DNA from: Actinomycetales bacterium
GTDB lineage: Bacteria; Actinomycetota; Actinomycetes; Actinomycetales; JAHECE01
Assembly (NCBI GenBank): GCA_029975645.1
Contig: JARKOU010000056.1
Coordinates: 1 to 34,850 of the forward strand
DNA length: 34,850 bases
Reading direction: 5' to 3'
In this document: piece by piece, positions 33,953 through 34,850 of the stretch
Position numbering within the stretch: the first letter of the stretch is position 1
Layout: every line of letters begins with the position of its first letter
The notes under the pieces: generated by a model
What the model was told of the DNA's origin: nothing
Database searches by the model: none
What the model saw: only the letters and a program-made list of their open reading frames with translations
Program-made: the position numbers and the translations under genes

Positions 33953-34732
33953 TCAGGACGTCCCGGCGCGCACCGTCTCGAACCGGCCGGCCGTCCGGAA
34001 GCCCAGGCGGAGGTAGACCGAGCGCGCGCGGTCGTTCGCCTCGCGCACGCCGAGCGAGACCCAGGGCGCCTCGGCGAGCCCCTCGCGCAGCACGGCCGCG
34101 GTGATCGCCGAGGCGATGCCGCGCCCTCGCCAGGCGGGGTCGGTCCCGATGCCGCCCAGGTGGAGCGGCCCGGACTCCCCCACGCGCCGCCCGCCGACCA
34201 CGCCGCGCAGCACGCCGTCGTCGTCGCGCCAGCCCCACCACCGCGTCTCGGCGTCTCCGGGCGTCATGAGGGTGGTCGGATTGGCAAGGGCGACCACTCG
34301 GGCGGCCTCCGCGCGTTCGGCCGGCGAGGTCAGCCGAACCACGCGCGCCTCACCGGGACCTCGCGGGCCGGGAGCCACGTCCGTCACGAGCCAGTCCCAC
34401 GAGGAGAACGGTGCGAGCCCGTACGTTCCACGGGTCGCCTCCGGGAGACGCGCCCACGTTCCCCGAGCCAGGGAGGCCCGGGACGGGTGGGGCGCCTGGT
34501 CGTCCCCCGCCAGAGCGGTGAGCCAGCCGGCGAGGGTGCGCGGGTCGCCCAGCCCGACGACGGCGCATCCCCCGTGGTGCGGGCACACGTCCAGGAGCAG
34601 GGCGCTCGGCGTCGACCACGCGCGGGCCACCTCCCAGCGGGCGGCGTCCTCGAGGAGGAAGCGGTTGTCCCGCCACGGCGCGTCGACCACCGCCGGCAAC
34701 GTCCCACTCCGGGCGGGCGGCAGCGCGATCAC
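33953..34732 (-). CDS. GNAT-family N-acetyltransferase
   Basis: A 259-residue protein. The C-terminal half (about 130-259) is a GNAT domain with the acetyl-CoA motif IGTDPAWRGRGIASAITAA and the closing stretch YLRLGFRTAGRFETV. The N-terminal part has a Cys/His stretch DVCPHHGGCAVVG and no recognised family. The GTG at 34732 is the first in-frame start; alternatives are possible. It lies 44 bases after the aspS end and may be cotranscribed. The substrate is unknown. Confidence 0.85.
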   Translation of the reverse strand: MIALPPARSGTLPAVVDAPWRDNRFLLEDAARWEVARAWSTPSALLLDVCPHHGGCAVVGLGDPRTLAGWLTALAGDDQAPHPSRASLARGTWARLPEATRGTYGLAPFSSWDWLVTDVAPGPRGPGEARVVRLTSPAERAEAARVVALANPTTLMTPGDAETRWWGWRDDDGVLRGVVGGRRVGESGPLHLGGIGTDPAWRGRGIASAITAAVLREGLAEAPWVSLGVREANDRARSVYLRLGFRTAGRFETVRAGTS

Positions 34733-34776
34733 GGCCCCAGCCTGCCCGCCCGGCCCCGCGCCCGCACCCAGATCGG

Positions 34777-34850
34777 CTACGCGCCCGTCGCGGCGCCCGC
34801 CGGGGCGGCGCCGGCCGCCGCCGGTGCCTTCGGCTTGGCGTCGACGCCCG
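34777..34850 (-). CDS. aspS: C-terminus of a gene, probably aspartyl-tRNA synthetase (partial)
   Basis: The minus strand ends GVDAKPKAPAAAG followed by an Ala/Gly-rich tail and a TAG at 34777-34779. The GVD-A-K-P stretch is like the end of actinobacterial AspRS, and aspS near rarA is a common actinobacterial order. Only 24 codons are inside the window, so the call rests on a short match. Confidence 0.5.
   Translation of the reverse strand, partial: GVDAKPKAPAAAGAAPAGAATGA

Overview
The window is very GC-rich chromosomal DNA from an actinobacterium. The gene set and order point to Micrococcales, perhaps near Cellulomonadaceae or Promicromonosporaceae. Indicators are an actinobacterial integration host factor (mihF) between pyrF and gmk, a PriA that has lost its helicase motifs, many GTG starts, start codons that overlap the preceding stop, and the order alaS-ruvX-mltG-aroE-aroC-aroK-aroB-aroQ-efp-nusB-pyrR-pyrB-pyrC-carA-carB-pyrF-mihF-gmk-rpoZ-coaBC-metK-priA-fmt-rsmB. 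The family-level placement is inference from remembered gene order. Everything except one MMPL-type transporter is on the minus strand, so the text below follows the direction of transcription, from high to low coordinates.

Right end (34850 to 29200): the last codons of what is probably aspS, a GNAT acetyltransferase, and a convergent plus-strand MMPL transporter that diverges from rarA. Both divergent genes appear to start at or next to their transcription start (leaderless). Then comes rpsD, followed by a near-perfect long hairpin terminator.

Middle (29217 to 18700): two small membrane proteins (DUF948 and a DUF6167-like protein), then a tightly coupled run alaS-ruvX-mltG-aroE-aroC-aroK-aroB-aroQ. 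It combines alanyl-tRNA charging, a Holliday-junction resolvase-like protein, a peptidoglycan lytic transglycosylase and most of the shikimate pathway. efp and nusB follow.

Left-middle (18610 to 10039): the pyrimidine operon pyrR-pyrB-pyrC-carA-carB-pyrF. A PyrR-binding hairpin sits one base upstream of the pyrR Shine-Dalgarno sequence, which predicts translational feedback control by UMP/UTP. pyrD and pyrE are absent from the cluster.

Left (9980 to 589): a probable promoter, then mihF-gmk-rpoZ-coaBC-metK and priA-HAD phosphatase-fmt-rsmB. The 588 bases beyond rsmB hold no recognisable gene but contain two tandem repeat arrays. One is a 144-bp unit carrying two hairpins, ending in a perfect 8-bp stem just after the rsmB stop.

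No prophage, insertion sequence, CRISPR array, tRNA or rRNA was seen. No defence or secondary-metabolite system was found. The least conventional signals are the short, roughly 15-bp tandem repeats that begin at or near stop codons in three separate intercistronic gaps, the 144-bp hairpin repeat, the PyrR operator, and a His-to-Asp change at a predicted zinc ligand of the AlaS editing domain.
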